From: Karalla daura
Taxonomy: Eukaryota; Chordata; Actinopteri; Chaetodontiformes; Leiognathidae
Direction: 5' to 3'
DNA length: 64,000 nt
Assembly: GCA_029224185.1 (NCBI GenBank)
Contig: JANZKI010000033.1
Coordinates: 744,001-808,000, forward strand
Shown here one piece after another: positions 21,874 to 34,978 of this stretch. The position numbers and the translations under genes were made by a program. The notes beneath the pieces are model-generated. The model saw only the letters and a list, made by a program, of their open reading frames with translations. It searched no databases and was not told where the DNA came from. Numbering within the stretch: the stretch's first letter is position 1; the number at the start of each line of letters is the position of its first letter.

Positions 21874-24800
21874 TCAAATGCATTTTCTCAGTTTCGCGTT
21901 CGCAGTTCTACAAAAAGGCTCAACTTGGCTGTCGGAACCCACATAACAGGCATTTTGCTGTGCAGTTGTGGCCAACATGATGCATGTGGTAGAAAGAGCT
22001 TCTGAAATGCATTTTCCTACAGTTTCACGCTCGTAGTTCTGTGAAACGGCCGAAATCGGCGTAGTGAACACCATACAGGCAATTTGCTGTATAGCAGGGG
22101 CCAACTGCTGAATCTTGCAGCAAAAGCTTCTCAAATGCATTTTCTCAGTTTCGCGTTCGCAGTTCTACAAAAAGGCTCAACTTGGCTGTCGGAACCCACA
22201 TGACAGGCATTTTGCTGTGCAGTTGTGGCCAACATGATGCATGTGGTAGAAAGAGCTTCTGAAATGCATTTTCCTACAGTTTCACGCTCGTAGTTCTGTG
22301 AAACGGCTGAAATCGGCGTAGTGAACACAATACAGGCAATTTGCTGTATAGCAGGGGCCAACTGCTGCATCTTGCAGCAAAAGCTTCTCAAATGCATTTT
22401 CTCAGTTTCGCGTTCGCAGTTCTACAAAAAGGCTCAACTTGGCTGTCGGAACCCACATGACAGGCATTTTGCTGTGCAGTTGTGGCCAACATGATGCATG
22501 TGGTAGAAAGAGCTTCTGAAATGCATTTTCCTAAAGTTTCACGCTCGTAGTTCTGTGAAACGGCCGAAATCGGCGTGGTGAACACAATACAGGCAATTTG
22601 CTGTATAGCAGGGGCCAACTGCTGAATCTTGCAGCAAAAGCTTCTCAAATGCATTTTCTCAGTTTCGCGTTCGCAGTTCTACAAAAAGGCTCAACTTGGC
22701 TGTCGGAACCCACATGACAGGCATTTTGCTGTGCAGTTGTGGCCAACATGATGCATGTGGTAGAAAGAGCTTCTGAAATGCATTTTCCTACAGTTTCACG
22801 CTCGTAGTTCTGTGAAACGGCCGAAATCGGCTTGGTGAACACCATACAGGCAATTTGCTGTATAGTAGGGGCCAACTGCTGAATCTTGCAGCAAAAGCTT
22901 CTCAAATGCATTTTCTCAGTTTCGCGTTCGCAGTTCTACAAAAAGGCTCAACTTGGCTGTCGGAACCCACATGACAGGCATTTTGCTGCGCAGTTGTGGC
23001 CAACATGATGCATGTGGTAGAAAGAGCTTCTGAAATGCATTTTCCTACAGTTTCACGCTCGTAGTTCTGTGAAACGGCCGAAATCGGCTTGGTGAACACC
23101 ATACAGGCAATTTGCTGTATAGTAGGGGCCAACTGCTGAATCTTGCAGCAAAAGCTTCTCAAATGCATTTTCTCAGTTTTGCGTTCGCAGTTCTACAAAA
23201 AGGCTCAACTTGGCTGTCGGAACCCACATGACAGGCATTTTGCTGTGCAGTTGTGGCCAACATGATGCATGTGGTAGAAAGAGCTTCTGAAATGCATTTT
23301 CCTACAGTTTCACGCTCGTAGTTCTGTGAAACGGCCGAAATCGGCTTGGTGAACACCATACAGGCAATTTGCTGTATAGTAGGGGCCAACTGCTGAATCT
23401 TGCAGCAAAAGCTTCTCAAATGCATTTTCTCAGTTTCGCGTTCGCAGTTCTACAAAAAGGCTCAACTTGGCTGTCGGAACCCACATGACAGGCATTTTGC
23501 TGTGCAGTTGTGGCCAACATGATGCATGTGGTAGAAAGAGCTTCTGAAATGCATTTTCCTACAGTTTCACGCTCGTAGTTCTGTGAAACGGCCGAAATCG
23601 GCGTGGTGAACACAATACAGGCAATTTGCTGTATAGCAGGGGCCAACTGCTGAATCTTGCAGCAAAAGCTTCTCAAATGCATTTTCTCAGTTTTGCGTTC
23701 GCAGTTCTACAAAAAGGCTCAACTTGGCTGTCGGAACCCACATGACAGGCATTTTGCTGTGCAGTTGTGGCCAACATGATGCATGTGGTAGAAAGAGCTT
23801 CTGAAATGCATTTTCCTAAAGTTTCACGCTCGTAGTTCTGTGAAATGGCCGAAATCGGCGTGGTGAACACAATACAGGCAATTTGCTGTATAGCAGGGGC
23901 CAACTGCTGAATCTTGCAGCAAAAGCTTCTCAAATGCATTTTCTCAGTTTCGCGTTCGCAGTTCTACAAAAAGGCTCAACTTGGCTGTCGGAACCCACAT
24001 GACAGGCATTTTGCTGTGCAGTTGTGGCCAACATGATGCATGTGGTAGAAAGAGCTTCTGAAATGCATTTTCCTACAGTTTCACGCTCGTAGTTCTGTGA
24101 AACGGCCGAAATCGGCTTGGTGAACACCATGCAGGCAATTTGCTGTATAGTAGGGGCCAACTGCTGAATCTTGCAGCAAAATCTTCTCAAATGCATTTTC
24201 TCAGTTTCGCGTTCGCAGTTCTACAAAAAGGCTCAACTTGGCTGTCGGAACCCACATGACAGGCATTTTGCTGTGCAGTTGTGGCCAACATGATGCATGT
24301 GGTAGAAAGAGCTTCTGAAATGCATTTTCCTACAGTTTCACGCTCGTAGTTCTGTGAAACGGCTGAAATCGGCGTAGTGAACACAATACAGGCAATTTGC
24401 TGTATAGCAGGGGCCAACTGCTGCATCTTGCAGCAAAAGCTTCTCAAATGCATTTTCTCAGTTTCGCGTTCGCAGTTCTACAAAAAGGCTCAACTTGGCT
24501 GTCAGAACCCACATGACAGGCATTTTGCTGTGCAGTTGTGGCCAACATGATGCATGTGGTAGAAAGAGCTTCTGAAATGCATTTTCCTAAAGTTTCACGC
24601 TCGTAGTTCTGTGAAACGGCCGAAATCGGCGTGGTGAACACAATACAGGCAATTTGCTGTATAGCAGGGGCCAACTGCTGAATCTTGCAGCAAAAGCTTC
24701 TCAAATGCATTTTCTCAGTTTCGCGTTCGCAGTTCTACAAAAAGGCTCAACTTGGCTGTCGGAACCCACATGACAGGCATTTTGCTGTGCAGTTGTGGCC

Positions 24801-25728
24801 AACATGATGCATGTGGTAGAAAGAGCTTCTGAAATGCATTTTCCTACAGTTTCACGCTCGTAGTTCTGTGAAACGGCCGAAATCGGCTTGGTGAACACCA
24901 TACAGGCAATTTGCTGTATAGTAGGGGCCAACTGCTGAATCTTGCAGCAAAAGCTTCTCAAATGCATTTTCTCAGTTTCGCGTTCGCAGTTCTACAAAAA
25001 GGCTCAACTTGGCTGTCGGAACCCACATGACAGGCATTTTGCTGCGCAGTTGTGGCCAACATGATGCATGTGGTAGAAAGAGCTTCTGAAATGCATTTTC
25101 CTACAGTTTCACGCTCGTAGTTCTGTGAAACGGCCGAAATCGGCTTGGTGAACACCATACAGGCAATTTGCTGTATAGTAGGGGCCAACTGCTGAATCTT
25201 GCAGCAAAAGCTTCTCAAATGCATTTTCTCAGTTTTGCGTTCGCAGTTCTACAAAAAGGCTCAACTTGGCTGTCGGAACCCACATGACAGGCATTTTGCT
25301 GTGCAGTTGTGGCCAACATGATGCATGTGGTAGAAAGAGCTTCTGAAATGCATTTTCCTACAGTTTCACGCTCGTAGTTCTGTGAAACGGCCGAAATCGG
25401 CTTGGTGAACACCATACAGGCAATTTGCTGTATAGTAGGGGCCAACTGCTGAATCTTGCAGCAAAAGCTTCTCAAATGCATTTTCTCAGTTTCGCGTTCG
25501 CAGTTCTACAAAAAGGCTCAACTTGGCTGTCGGAACCCACATGACAGGCATTTTGCTGCGCAGTTGTGGCCAACATGATGCATGTGGTAGAAAGAGCTTC
25601 TGAAATGCATTTTCCTAAAGTTTCACGCTCGTAGTTCTGTGAAACGGCCGAAATCGGCGTGGTGAACACAATACAGGCAATTTGCTGTATAGCAGGGGCC
25701 AACTGCCGAATCTTGCAGCAAAAGCTTC
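21618..25728. repeat. 16-monomer HOR, 4,111 bp, copy 2
   Basis: This has the same order and the same rare markers as copy 1, including cataacag, both c monomers, accatgcagg with aaaatctt in j, and gtcagaa in the second d. I found no difference from copy 1 at any marker compared, which implies very recent duplication or strong homogenisation. Confidence 0.92.
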
Positions 25729-25984
25729 TCAAATGCATTTTCTCAGTTTCGCGTTCGCAGTTCTACAAAAAGGCTCAACTTGGCTGTCGGAACCCACATG
25801 ACAGGCATTTTGCTGTGCAGTTGTGGCCAACATGATGCATGTGGTAGAAGAGCTTCTGAAATGCATTTTCCTACAGTTTCACGCTTGTAGCTCTGTGAAA
25901 CGGCCGAAATCGGCGTGGTGAACACAATACAGGCAATTTGCTGTATAGCAGGGGCCAACTGCTGAATCTTGCAGCAAAAGCTTC
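25729..25984. repeat. 256-bp a-type monomer opening 16-mer copy 3
   Basis: It has the same markers as 21618-21873, exactly 4,111 bp to the right. Confidence 0.9.
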
Positions 25985-27783
25985 TCAAATGCATTTTCTC
26001 AGTTTCGCGTTCGCAGTTCTACAAAAAGGCTCAACTTGGCTGTCGGAACCCACATAACAGGCATTTTGCTGTGCAGTTGTGGCCAACATGATGCATGTGG
26101 TAGAAAGAGCTTCTGAAATGCATTTTCCTACAGTTTCACGCTCGTAGTTCTGTGAAACGGCCGAAATCGGCGTAGTGAACACCATACAGGCAATTTGCTG
26201 TATAGCAGGGGCCAACTGCTGAATCTTGCAGCAAAAGCTTCTCAAATGCATTTTCTCAGTTTCGCGTTCGCAGTTCTACAAAAAGGCTCAACTTGGCTGT
26301 CGGAACCCACATGACAGGCATTTTGCTGTGCAGTTGTGGCCAACATGATGCATGTGGTAGAAAGAGCTTCTGAAATGCATTTTCCTACAGTTTCACGCTC
26401 GTAGTTCTGTGAAACGGCTGAAATCGGCGTAGTGAACACAATACAGGCAATTTGCTGTATAGCAGGGGCCAACTGCTGCATCTTGCAGCAAAAGCTTCTC
26501 AAATGCATTTTCTCAGTTTCGCGTTCGCAGTTCTACAAAAAGGCTCAACTTGGCTGTCGGAACCCACATGACAGGCATTTTGCTGTGCAGTTGTGGCCAA
26601 CATGATGCATGTGGTAGAAAGAGCTTCTGAAATGCATTTTCCTAAAGTTTCACGCTCGTAGTTCTGTGAAACGGCCGAAATCGGCGTGGTGAACACAATA
26701 CAGGCAATTTGCTGTATAGCAGGGGCCAACTGCTGAATCTTGCAGCAAAAGCTTCTCAAATGCATTTTCTCAGTTTCGCGTTCGCAGTTCTACAAAAAGG
26801 CTCAACTTGGCTGTCGGAACCCACATGACAGGCATTTTGCTGTGCAGTTGTGGCCAACATGATGCATGTGGTAGAAAGAGCTTCTGAAATGCATTTTCCT
26901 ACAGTTTCACGCTCGTAGTTCTGTGAAACGGCCGAAATCGGCTTGGTGAACACCATACAGGCAATTTGCTGTATAGTAGGGGCCAACTGCTGAATCTTGC
27001 AGCAAAAGCTTCTCAAATGCATTTTCTCAGTTTCGCGTTCGCAGTTCTACAAAAAGGCTCAACTTGGCTGTCGGAACCCACATGACAGGCATTTTGCTGC
27101 GCAGTTGTGGCCAACATGATGCATGTGGTAGAAAGAGCTTCTGAAATGCATTTTCCTACAGTTTCACGCTCGTAGTTCTGTGAAACGGCCGAAATCGGCT
27201 TGGTGAACACCATACAGGCAATTTGCTGTATAGTAGGGGCCAACTGCTGAATCTTGCAGCAAAAGCTTCTCAAATGCATTTTCTCAGTTTTGCGTTCGCA
27301 GTTCTACAAAAAGGCTCAACTTGGCTGTCGGAACCCACATGACAGGCATTTTGCTGTGCAGTTGTGGCCAACATGATGCATGTGGTAGAAAGAGCTTCTG
27401 AAATGCATTTTCCTACAGTTTCACGCTCGTAGTTCTGTGAAACGGCCGAAATCGGCTTGGTGAACACCATACAGGCAATTTGCTGTATAGTAGGGGCCAA
27501 CTGCTGAATCTTGCAGCAAAAGCTTCTCAAATGCATTTTCTCAGTTTCGCGTTCGCAGTTCTACAAAAAGGCTCAACTTGGCTGTCGGAACCCACATGAC
27601 AGGCATTTTGCTGTGCAGTTGTGGCCAACATGATGCATGTGGTAGAAAGAGCTTCTGAAATGCATTTTCCTACAGTTTCACGCTCGTAGTTCTGTGAAAC
27701 GGCCGAAATCGGCGTGGTGAACACAATACAGGCAATTTGCTGTATAGCAGGGGCCAACTGCTGAATCTTGCAGCAAAAGCTTC

Positions 27784-28040
27784 TCAAATGCATTTTCTCA
27801 GTTTTGCGTTCGCAGTTCTACAAAAAGGCTCAACTTGGCTGTCGGAACCCACATGACAGGCATTTTGCTGTGCAGTTGTGGCCAACATGATGCATGTGGT
27901 AGAAAGAGCTTCTGAAATGCATTTTCCTAAAGTTTCACGCTCGTAGTTCTGTGAAATGGCCGAAATCGGCGTGGTGAACACAATACAGGCAATTTGCTGT
28001 ATAGCAGGGGCCAACTGCTGCATCTTGCAGCAAAAGCTTC
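27784..28040. repeat. hybrid i/c monomer, founder type of the 6-mer HOR
   Basis: This monomer has the i-type ttttgcg, cctaaag and aaatggcc but ends with the c-type ctgcatc, and is followed by d as c-type monomers are. A crossover within the last third of the monomer between i and the c two places downstream would produce it. The same hybrid opens each 6-mer copy at 32152, 33694, 34979 and 36521. Confidence 0.78.
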
Positions 28041-29325
28041 TCAAATGCATTTTCTCAGTTTCGCGTTCGCAGTTCTACAAAAAGGCTCAACTTGGCTGTC
28101 GGAACCCACATGACAGGCATTTTGCTGTGCAGTTGTGGCCAACATGATGCATGTGGTAGAAAGAGCTTCTGAAATGCATTTTCCTAAAGTTTCACGCTCG
28201 TAGTTCTGTGAAACGGCCGAAATCGGCGTGGTGAACACAATACAGGCAATTTGCTGTATAGCAGGGGCCAACTGCTGAATCTTGCAGCAAAAGCTTCTCA
28301 AATGCATTTTCTCAGTTTCGCGTTCGCAGTTCTACAAAAAGGCTCAACTTGGCTGTCGGAACCCACATGACAGGCATTTTGCTGTGCAGTTGTGGCCAAC
28401 ATGATGCATGTGGTAGAAAGAGCTTCTGAAATGCATTTTCCTACAGTTTCACGCTCGTAGTTCTGTGAAACGGCCGAAATCGGCTTGGTGAACACCATAC
28501 AGGCAATTTGCTGTATAGTAGGGGCCAACTGCTGAATCTTGCAGCAAAAGCTTCTCAAATGCATTTTCTCAGTTTCGCGTTCGCAGTTCTACAAAAAGGC
28601 TCAACTTGGCTGTCGGAACCCACATGACAGGCATTTTGCTGCGCAGTTGTGGCCAACATGATGCATGTGGTAGAAAGAGCTTCTGAAATGCATTTTCCTA
28701 CAGTTTCACGCTCGTAGTTCTGTGAAACGGCCGAAATCGGCTTGGTGAACACCATACAGGCAATTTGCTGTATAGTAGGGGCCAACTGCTGAATCTTGCA
28801 GCAAAAGCTTCTCAAATGCATTTTCTCAGTTTTGCGTTCGCAGTTCTACAAAAAGGCTCAACTTGGCTGTCGGAACCCACATGACAGGCATTTTGCTGTG
28901 CAGTTGTGGCCAACATGATGCATGTGGTAGAAAGAGCTTCTGAAATGCATTTTCCTACAGTTTCACGCTCGTAGTTCTGTGAAACGGCCGAAATCGGCTT
29001 GGTGAACACCATACAGGCAATTTGCTGTATAGTAGGGGCCAACTGCTGAATCTTGCAGCAAAAGCTTCTCAAATGCATTTTCTCAGTTTCGCGTTCGCAG
29101 TTCTACAAAAAGGCTCAACTTGGCTGTCGGAACCCACATGACAGGCATTTTGCTGTGCAGTTGTGGCCAACATGATGCATGTGGTAGAAAGAGCTTCTGA
29201 AATGCATTTTCCTACAGTTTCACGCTCGTAGTTCTGTGAAACGGCCGAAATCGGCGTGGTGAACACAATACAGGCAATTTGCTGTATAGCAGGGGCCAAC
29301 TGCTGAATCTTGCAGCAAAAGCTTC
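27784..29325. repeat. 6-monomer unit [i/c]-d-e-f-g-h embedded in 16-mer copy 3
   Basis: This 1,542-bp word has the same order as the tandem 6-mer copies at 32152-38062. Its presence inside the third 16-mer links the two HOR families and suggests the 6-mer was derived from this arrangement. Confidence 0.8.
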
Positions 29326-29839
29326 TCAAATGCATTTTCTCAGTTTCGCGTTCGCAGTTCTACAAAAAGGCTCAACTTGGCTGTCGGAACCCACATGACA
29401 GGCATTTTGCTGTGCAGTTGTGGCCAACATGATGCATGTGGTAGAAAGAGCTTCTGAAATGCATTTTCCTAAAGTTTCACGCTCGTAGTTCTGTGAAATG
29501 GCCGAAATCGGCGTGGTGAACACAATACAGGCAATTTGCTGTATAGCAGGGGCCAACTGCTGAATCTTGCAGCAAAAGCTTCTCAAATGCATTTTCTCAG
29601 TTTCGCGTTCGCAGTTCTACAAAAAGGCTCAACTTGGCTGTCGGAACCCACATGACAGGCATTTTGCTGCGCAGTTGTGGCCAACATGATGCATGTGGTA
29701 GAAAGAGCTTCTGAAATGCATTTTCCTAAAGTTTCACGCTCGTAGTTCTGTGAAACGGCCGAAATCGGCGTGGTGAACACAATACAGGCAATTTGCTGTA
29801 TAGCAGGGGCCAACTGCCGAATCTTGCAGCAAAAGCTTC

Positions 29840-30095
29840 TCAAATGCATTTTCTCAGTTTCGCGTTCGCAGTTCTACAAAAAGGCTCAACTTGGCTGTCG
29901 GAACCCACATGACAGGCATTTTGCTGTGCAGTTGTGGCCAACATGATGCATGTGGTAGAAGAGCTTCTGAAATGCATTTTCCTACAGTTTCACGCTTGTA
30001 GCTCTGTGAAACGGCCGAAATCGGCGTGGTGAACACAATACAGGCAATTTGCTGTATAGCAGGGGCCAACTGCTGAATCTTGCAGCAAAAGCTTC
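29840..30095. repeat. 256-bp a-type monomer starting an aborted fourth 16-mer
   Basis: It lies 4,111 bp after the copy 3 a-type and is followed by a cataacag b-type (30096-30352), after which the 16-mer order is lost. Confidence 0.9.
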
Positions 30096-32151
30096 TCAAA
30101 TGCATTTTCTCAGTTTCGCGTTCGCAGTTCTACAAAAAGGCTCAACTTGGCTGTCGGAACCCACATAACAGGCATTTTGCTGTGCAGTTGTGGCCAACAT
30201 GATGCATGTGGTAGAAAGAGCTTCTGAAATGCATTTTCCTACAGTTTCACGCTCGTAGTTCTGTGAAACGGCCGAAATCGGCGTAGTGAACACCATACAG
30301 GCAATTTGCTGTATAGCAGGGGCCAACTGCTGAATCTTGCAGCAAAAGCTTCTCAAATGCATTTTCTCAGTTTCGCGTTCGCAGTTCTACAAAAAGGCTC
30401 AACTTGGCTGTCGGAACCCACATGACAGGCATTTTGCTGTGCAGTTGTGGCCAACATGATGCATGTGGTAGAAAGAGCTTCTGAAATGCATTTTCCTACA
30501 GTTTCACGCTCGTAGTTCTGTGAAAAGGCCGAAATGGGCGTGGTGAACACAATACAGGCAATTTGCTGTATAGCAGGGGCCAACTGCTGAATCTTGCAGC
30601 AAAAGCTTCTCAAATGCATTTTCTCAGTTTCGCGTTCGCAGTTCTACAAAAAGGCTCAACTTGGCTGTCGGAACCCACATGACAGGCATTTTGCTGTGCA
30701 GTTGTGGCCAACATGATGCATGTGGTAGAAAGAGCTTCTGAAATGCATTTTCCTACAGTTTCACGCTCGTAGCTCTGTGAAACGGCCGAAATCGGCGTGG
30801 TGAACACAATACAGGCAATTTGCTGTATAGCAGGGGCCAACTGCTGAATCTTGCAGCAAAAGCTTCTCAAATGCATTTTCTCAGTTTCGCGTTCGCAGTT
30901 CTACAAAAAGGCTCAACTTGGCTGTCGGAACCCACATGACAGGCATTTTGCTGTGCAGTTGTGGCCAACATGATGCATGTGGTAGAAAGAGCTTCTGAAA
31001 TGCATTTTCCTACAGTTTCACGCTCGTAGTTCTGTGAAACGGCCGAAATCGGCGTAGTGAACACCATACAGGCAATTTGCTGTATAGCAGGGGCCAACTG
31101 CTGAATCTTGCAGCAAAAGCTTCTCAAATGCATTTTCTCAGTTTCGCGTTCGCAGTTCTACAAAAAGGCTCAACTTGGCTGTCGGAACCCACATGACAGG
31201 CATTTTGCTGTGCAGTTGTGGCCAACATGATGCATGTGGTAGAAAGAGCTTCTGAAATGCATTTTCCTACAGTTTCACGCTCGTAGTTCTGTGAAACGGC
31301 CGAAATCGGCTTGGTGAACACCATACAGGCAATTTGCTGTATAGTAGGGGCCAACTGCTGAATCTTGCAGCAAAAGCTTCTCAAATGCATTTTCTCAGTT
31401 TCGCGTTCGCAGTTCTACAAAAAGGCTCAACTTGGCTGTCGGAACCCACATGACAGGCATTTTGCTGCGCAGTTGTGGCCAACATGATGCATGTGGTAGA
31501 AAGAGCTTCTGAAATGCATTTTCCTACAGTTTCACGCTCGTAGTTCTGTGAAACGGCCGAAATCGGCTTGGTGAACACCATACAGGCAATTTGCTGTATA
31601 GTAGGGGCCAACTGCTGAATCTTGCAGCAAAAGCTTCTCAAATGCATTTTCTCAGTTTCGCGTTCGCAGTTCTACAAAAAGGCTCAACTTGGCTGTCGGA
31701 ACCCACATGACAGGCATTTTGCTGTGCAGTTGTGGCCAACATGATGCATGTGGTAGAAAGAGCTTCTGAAATGCATTTTCCTACAGTTTCACGCTCGTAG
31801 TTCTGTGAAACGGCCGAAATCGGCTTGGTGAACACCATACAGGCAATTTGCTGTATAGTAGGGGCCAACTGCTGAATCTTGCAGCAAAAGCTTCTCAAAT
31901 GCATTTTCTCAGTTTCGCGTTCGCAGTTCTACAAAAAGGCTCAACTTGGCTGTCGGAACCCACATGACAGGCATTTTGCTGTGCAGTTGTGGCCAACATG
32001 ATGCATGTGGTAGAAAGAGCTTCTGAAATGCATTTTCCTACAGTTTCACGCTCGTAGTTCTGTGAAACGGCCGAAATCGGCGTGGTGAACACAATACAGG
32101 CAATTTGCTGTATAGCAGGGGCCAACTGCTGAATCTTGCAGCAAAAGCTTC
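29840..32151. repeat. transition zone between the 16-mer and 6-mer HORs
   Basis: Nine monomers begin like a fourth 16-mer copy (a, then b with cataacag near 30167) and then diverge. The third has gaaaaggccgaaatgggcg (near 30523). The fourth has tagctctg but not the usual one-base deletion, so it looks like a hybrid with an a-type monomer. Then follow b-like, e, f, e and h. The gaaaagg monomer recurs at 39090 after a second a-b pair. Confidence 0.7.
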
Positions 32152-33693
32152 TCAAATGCATTTTCTCAGTTTTGCGTTCGCAGTTCTACAAAAAGGCTCA
32201 ACTTGGCTGTCGGAACCCACATGACAGGCATTTTGCTGTGCAGTTGTGGCCAACATGATGCATGTGGTAGAAAGAGCTTCTGAAATGCATTTTCCTAAAG
32301 TTTCACGCTCGTAGTTCTGTGAAATGGCCGAAATCGGCGTGGTGAACACAATACAGGCAATTTGCTGTATAGCAGGGGCCAACTGCTGCATCTTGCAGCA
32401 AAAGCTTCTCAAATGCATTTTCTCAGTTTCGCGTTCGCAGTTCTACAAAAAGGCTCAACTTGGCTGTCGGAACCCACATGACAGGCATTTTGCTGTGCAG
32501 TTGTGGCCAACATGATGCATGTGGTAGAAAGAGCTTCTGAAATGCATTTTCCTAAAGTTTCACGCTCGTAGTTCTGTGAAACGGCCGAAATCGGCGTGGT
32601 GAACACAATACAGGCAATTTGCTGTATAGCAGGGGCCAACTGCTGAATCTTGCAGCAAAAGCTTCTCAAATGCATTTTCTCAGTTTCGCGTTCGCAGTTC
32701 TACAAAAAGGCTCAACTTGGCTGTCGGAACCCACATGACAGGCATTTTGCTGTGCAGTTGTGGCCAACATGATGCATGTGGTAGAAAGAGCTTCTGAAAT
32801 GCATTTTCCTACAGTTTCACGCTCGTAGTTCTGTGAAACGGCCGAAATCGGCTTGGTGAACACCATACAGGCAATTTGCTGTATAGTAGGGGCCAACTGC
32901 TGAATCTTGCAGCAAAAGCTTCTCAAATGCATTTTCTCAGTTTCGCGTTCGCAGTTCTACAAAAAGGCTCAACTTGGCTGTCGGAACCCACATGACAGGC
33001 ATTTTGCTGCGCAGTTGTGGCCAACATGATGCATGTGGTAGAAAGAGCTTCTGAAATGCATTTTCCTACAGTTTCACGCTCGTAGTTCTGTGAAACGGCC
33101 GAAATCGGCTTGGTGAACACCATACAGGCAATTTGCTGTATAGTAGGGGCCAACTGCTGAATCTTGCAGCAAAAGCTTCTCAAATGCATTTTCTCAGTTT
33201 TGCGTTCGCAGTTCTACAAAAAGGCTCAACTTGGCTGTCGGAACCCACATGACAGGCATTTTGCTGTGCAGTTGTGGCCAACATGATGCATGTGGTAGAA
33301 AGAGCTTCTGAAATGCATTTTCCTACAGTTTCACGCTCGTAGTTCTGTGAAACGGCCGAAATCGGCTTGGTGAACACCATACAGGCAATTTGCTGTATAG
33401 TAGGGGCCAACTGCTGAATCTTGCAGCAAAAGCTTCTCAAATGCATTTTCTCAGTTTCGCGTTCGCAGTTCTACAAAAAGGCTCAACTTGGCTGTCGGAA
33501 CCCACATGACAGGCATTTTGCTGTGCAGTTGTGGCCAACATGATGCATGTGGTAGAAAGAGCTTCTGAAATGCATTTTCCTACAGTTTCACGCTCGTAGT
33601 TCTGTGAAACGGCCGAAATCGGCGTGGTGAACACAATACAGGCAATTTGCTGTATAGCAGGGGCCAACTGCTGAATCTTGCAGCAAAAGCTTC
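32152..33693. repeat. 6-monomer HOR, 1,542 bp, copy 1
   Basis: The order is [i/c]-d-e-f-g-h, with all six monomers 257 bp. The first carries aaatggcc and ctgcatc, the fourth tgcgcag and the fifth ttttgcg. Confidence 0.88.
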
Positions 33694-34978
33694 TCAAATG
33701 CATTTTCTCAGTTTTGCGTTCGCAGTTCTACAAAAAGGCTCAACTTGGCTGTCGGAACCCACATGACAGGCATTTTGCTGTGCAGTTGTGGCCAACATGA
33801 TGCATGTGGTAGAAAGAGCTTCTGAAATGCATTTTCCTAAAGTTTCACGCTCGTAGTTCTGTGAAATGGCCGAAATCGGCGTGGTGAACACAATACAGGC
33901 AATTTGCTGTATAGCAGGGGCCAACTGCTGCATCTTGCAGCAAAAGCTTCTCAAATGCATTTTCTCAGTTTCGCATTCGCAGTTCTACAAAAAGGCTCAA
34001 CTTGGCTGTCGGAACCCACATGACAGGCATTTTGCTGTGCAGTTGTGGCCAACATGATGCATGTGGTAGAAAGAGCTTCTGAAATGCATTTTCCTAAAGT
34101 TTCACGCTCGTAGTTCTGTGAAACGGCCGAAATCGGCGTGGTGAACACAATACAGGCAATTTGCTGTATAGCAGGGGCCAACTGCTGAATCTTGCAGCAA
34201 AAGCTTCTCAAATGCATTTTCTCAGTTTCGCGTTCGCAGTTCTACAAAAAGGCTCAACTTGGCTGTCGGAACCCACATGACAGGCATTTTGCTGTGCAGT
34301 TGTGGCCAACATGATGCATGTGGTAGAAAGAGCTTCTGAAATGCATTTTCCTACAGTTTCACGCTCGTAGTTCTGTGAAACGGCCGAAATCGGCTTGGTG
34401 AACACCATACAGGCAATTTGCTGTATAGTAGGGGCCAACTGCTGAATCTTGCAGCAAAAGCTTCTCAAATGCATTTTCTCAGTTTCGCGTTCGCAGTTCT
34501 ACAAAAAGGCTCAACTTGGCTGTCGGAACCCACATGACAGGCATTTTGCTGCGCAGTTGTGGCCAACATGATGCATGTGGTAGAAAGAGCTTCTGAAATG
34601 CATTTTCCTACAGTTTCACGCTCGTAGTTCTGTGAAACGGCCGAAATCGGCTTGGTGAACACCATACAGGCAATTTGCTGTATAGTAGGGGCCAACTGCT
34701 GAATCTTGCAGCAAAAGCTTCTCAAATGCATTTTCTCAGTTTTGCGTTCGCAGTTCTACAAAAAGGCTCAACTTGGCTGTCGGAACCCACATGACAGGCA
34801 TTTTGCTGTGCAGTTGTGGCCAACATGATGCATGTGGTAGAAAGAGCTTCTGAAATGCATTTTCCTACAGTTTCACGCTCGTAGTTCTGTGAAACGGCCG
34901 AAATCGGCGTGGTGAACACAATACAGGCAATTTGCTGTATAGCAGGGGCCAACTGCTGAATCTTGCAGCAAAAGCTTC
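33694..34978. repeat. 6-monomer HOR, short copy of 5 monomers, 1,285 bp
   Basis: The order is [i/c]-d-e-f-[g/h]. The d monomer carries cgcattcg (A at 33975). The last monomer is a fusion of g and h, so one monomer is missing relative to the other copies. Confidence 0.85.
34722..34978. repeat. hybrid g/h monomer
   Basis: The left part has g-type ttttgcg; the right part has h-type gcgtgg, acaat, agcagg and ctgctga in place of g-type cttgg, accat and agtagg. It sits where neighbouring 6-mer copies have separate g and h monomers, consistent with a one-monomer deletion by unequal exchange. Confidence 0.78.

Larger units (their letters stand above)
25729..29839. repeat. 16-monomer HOR, 4,111 bp, copy 3 (rearranged)
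   Basis: The order is a-b-c-d-e-f-g-h-[i/c]-d-e-f-g-h-i-r. The first eight monomers match copies 1 and 2. Then a hybrid i/c monomer replaces i-j-c, and an extra h-i pair precedes r. The unit is again exactly 16 monomers and 4,111 bp, so length alone hides the rearrangement. The second d has gtcggaa, not gtcagaa. Confidence 0.88.

Noticed and set aside
27956..28147. 63-amino-acid plus-strand open frames (also at 32324, 33866, 35151, 36693)
   Set aside because: They exist only because the aaatggcc variant of the i/c hybrid creates an ATG. They span monomer boundaries and have no features of a gene.
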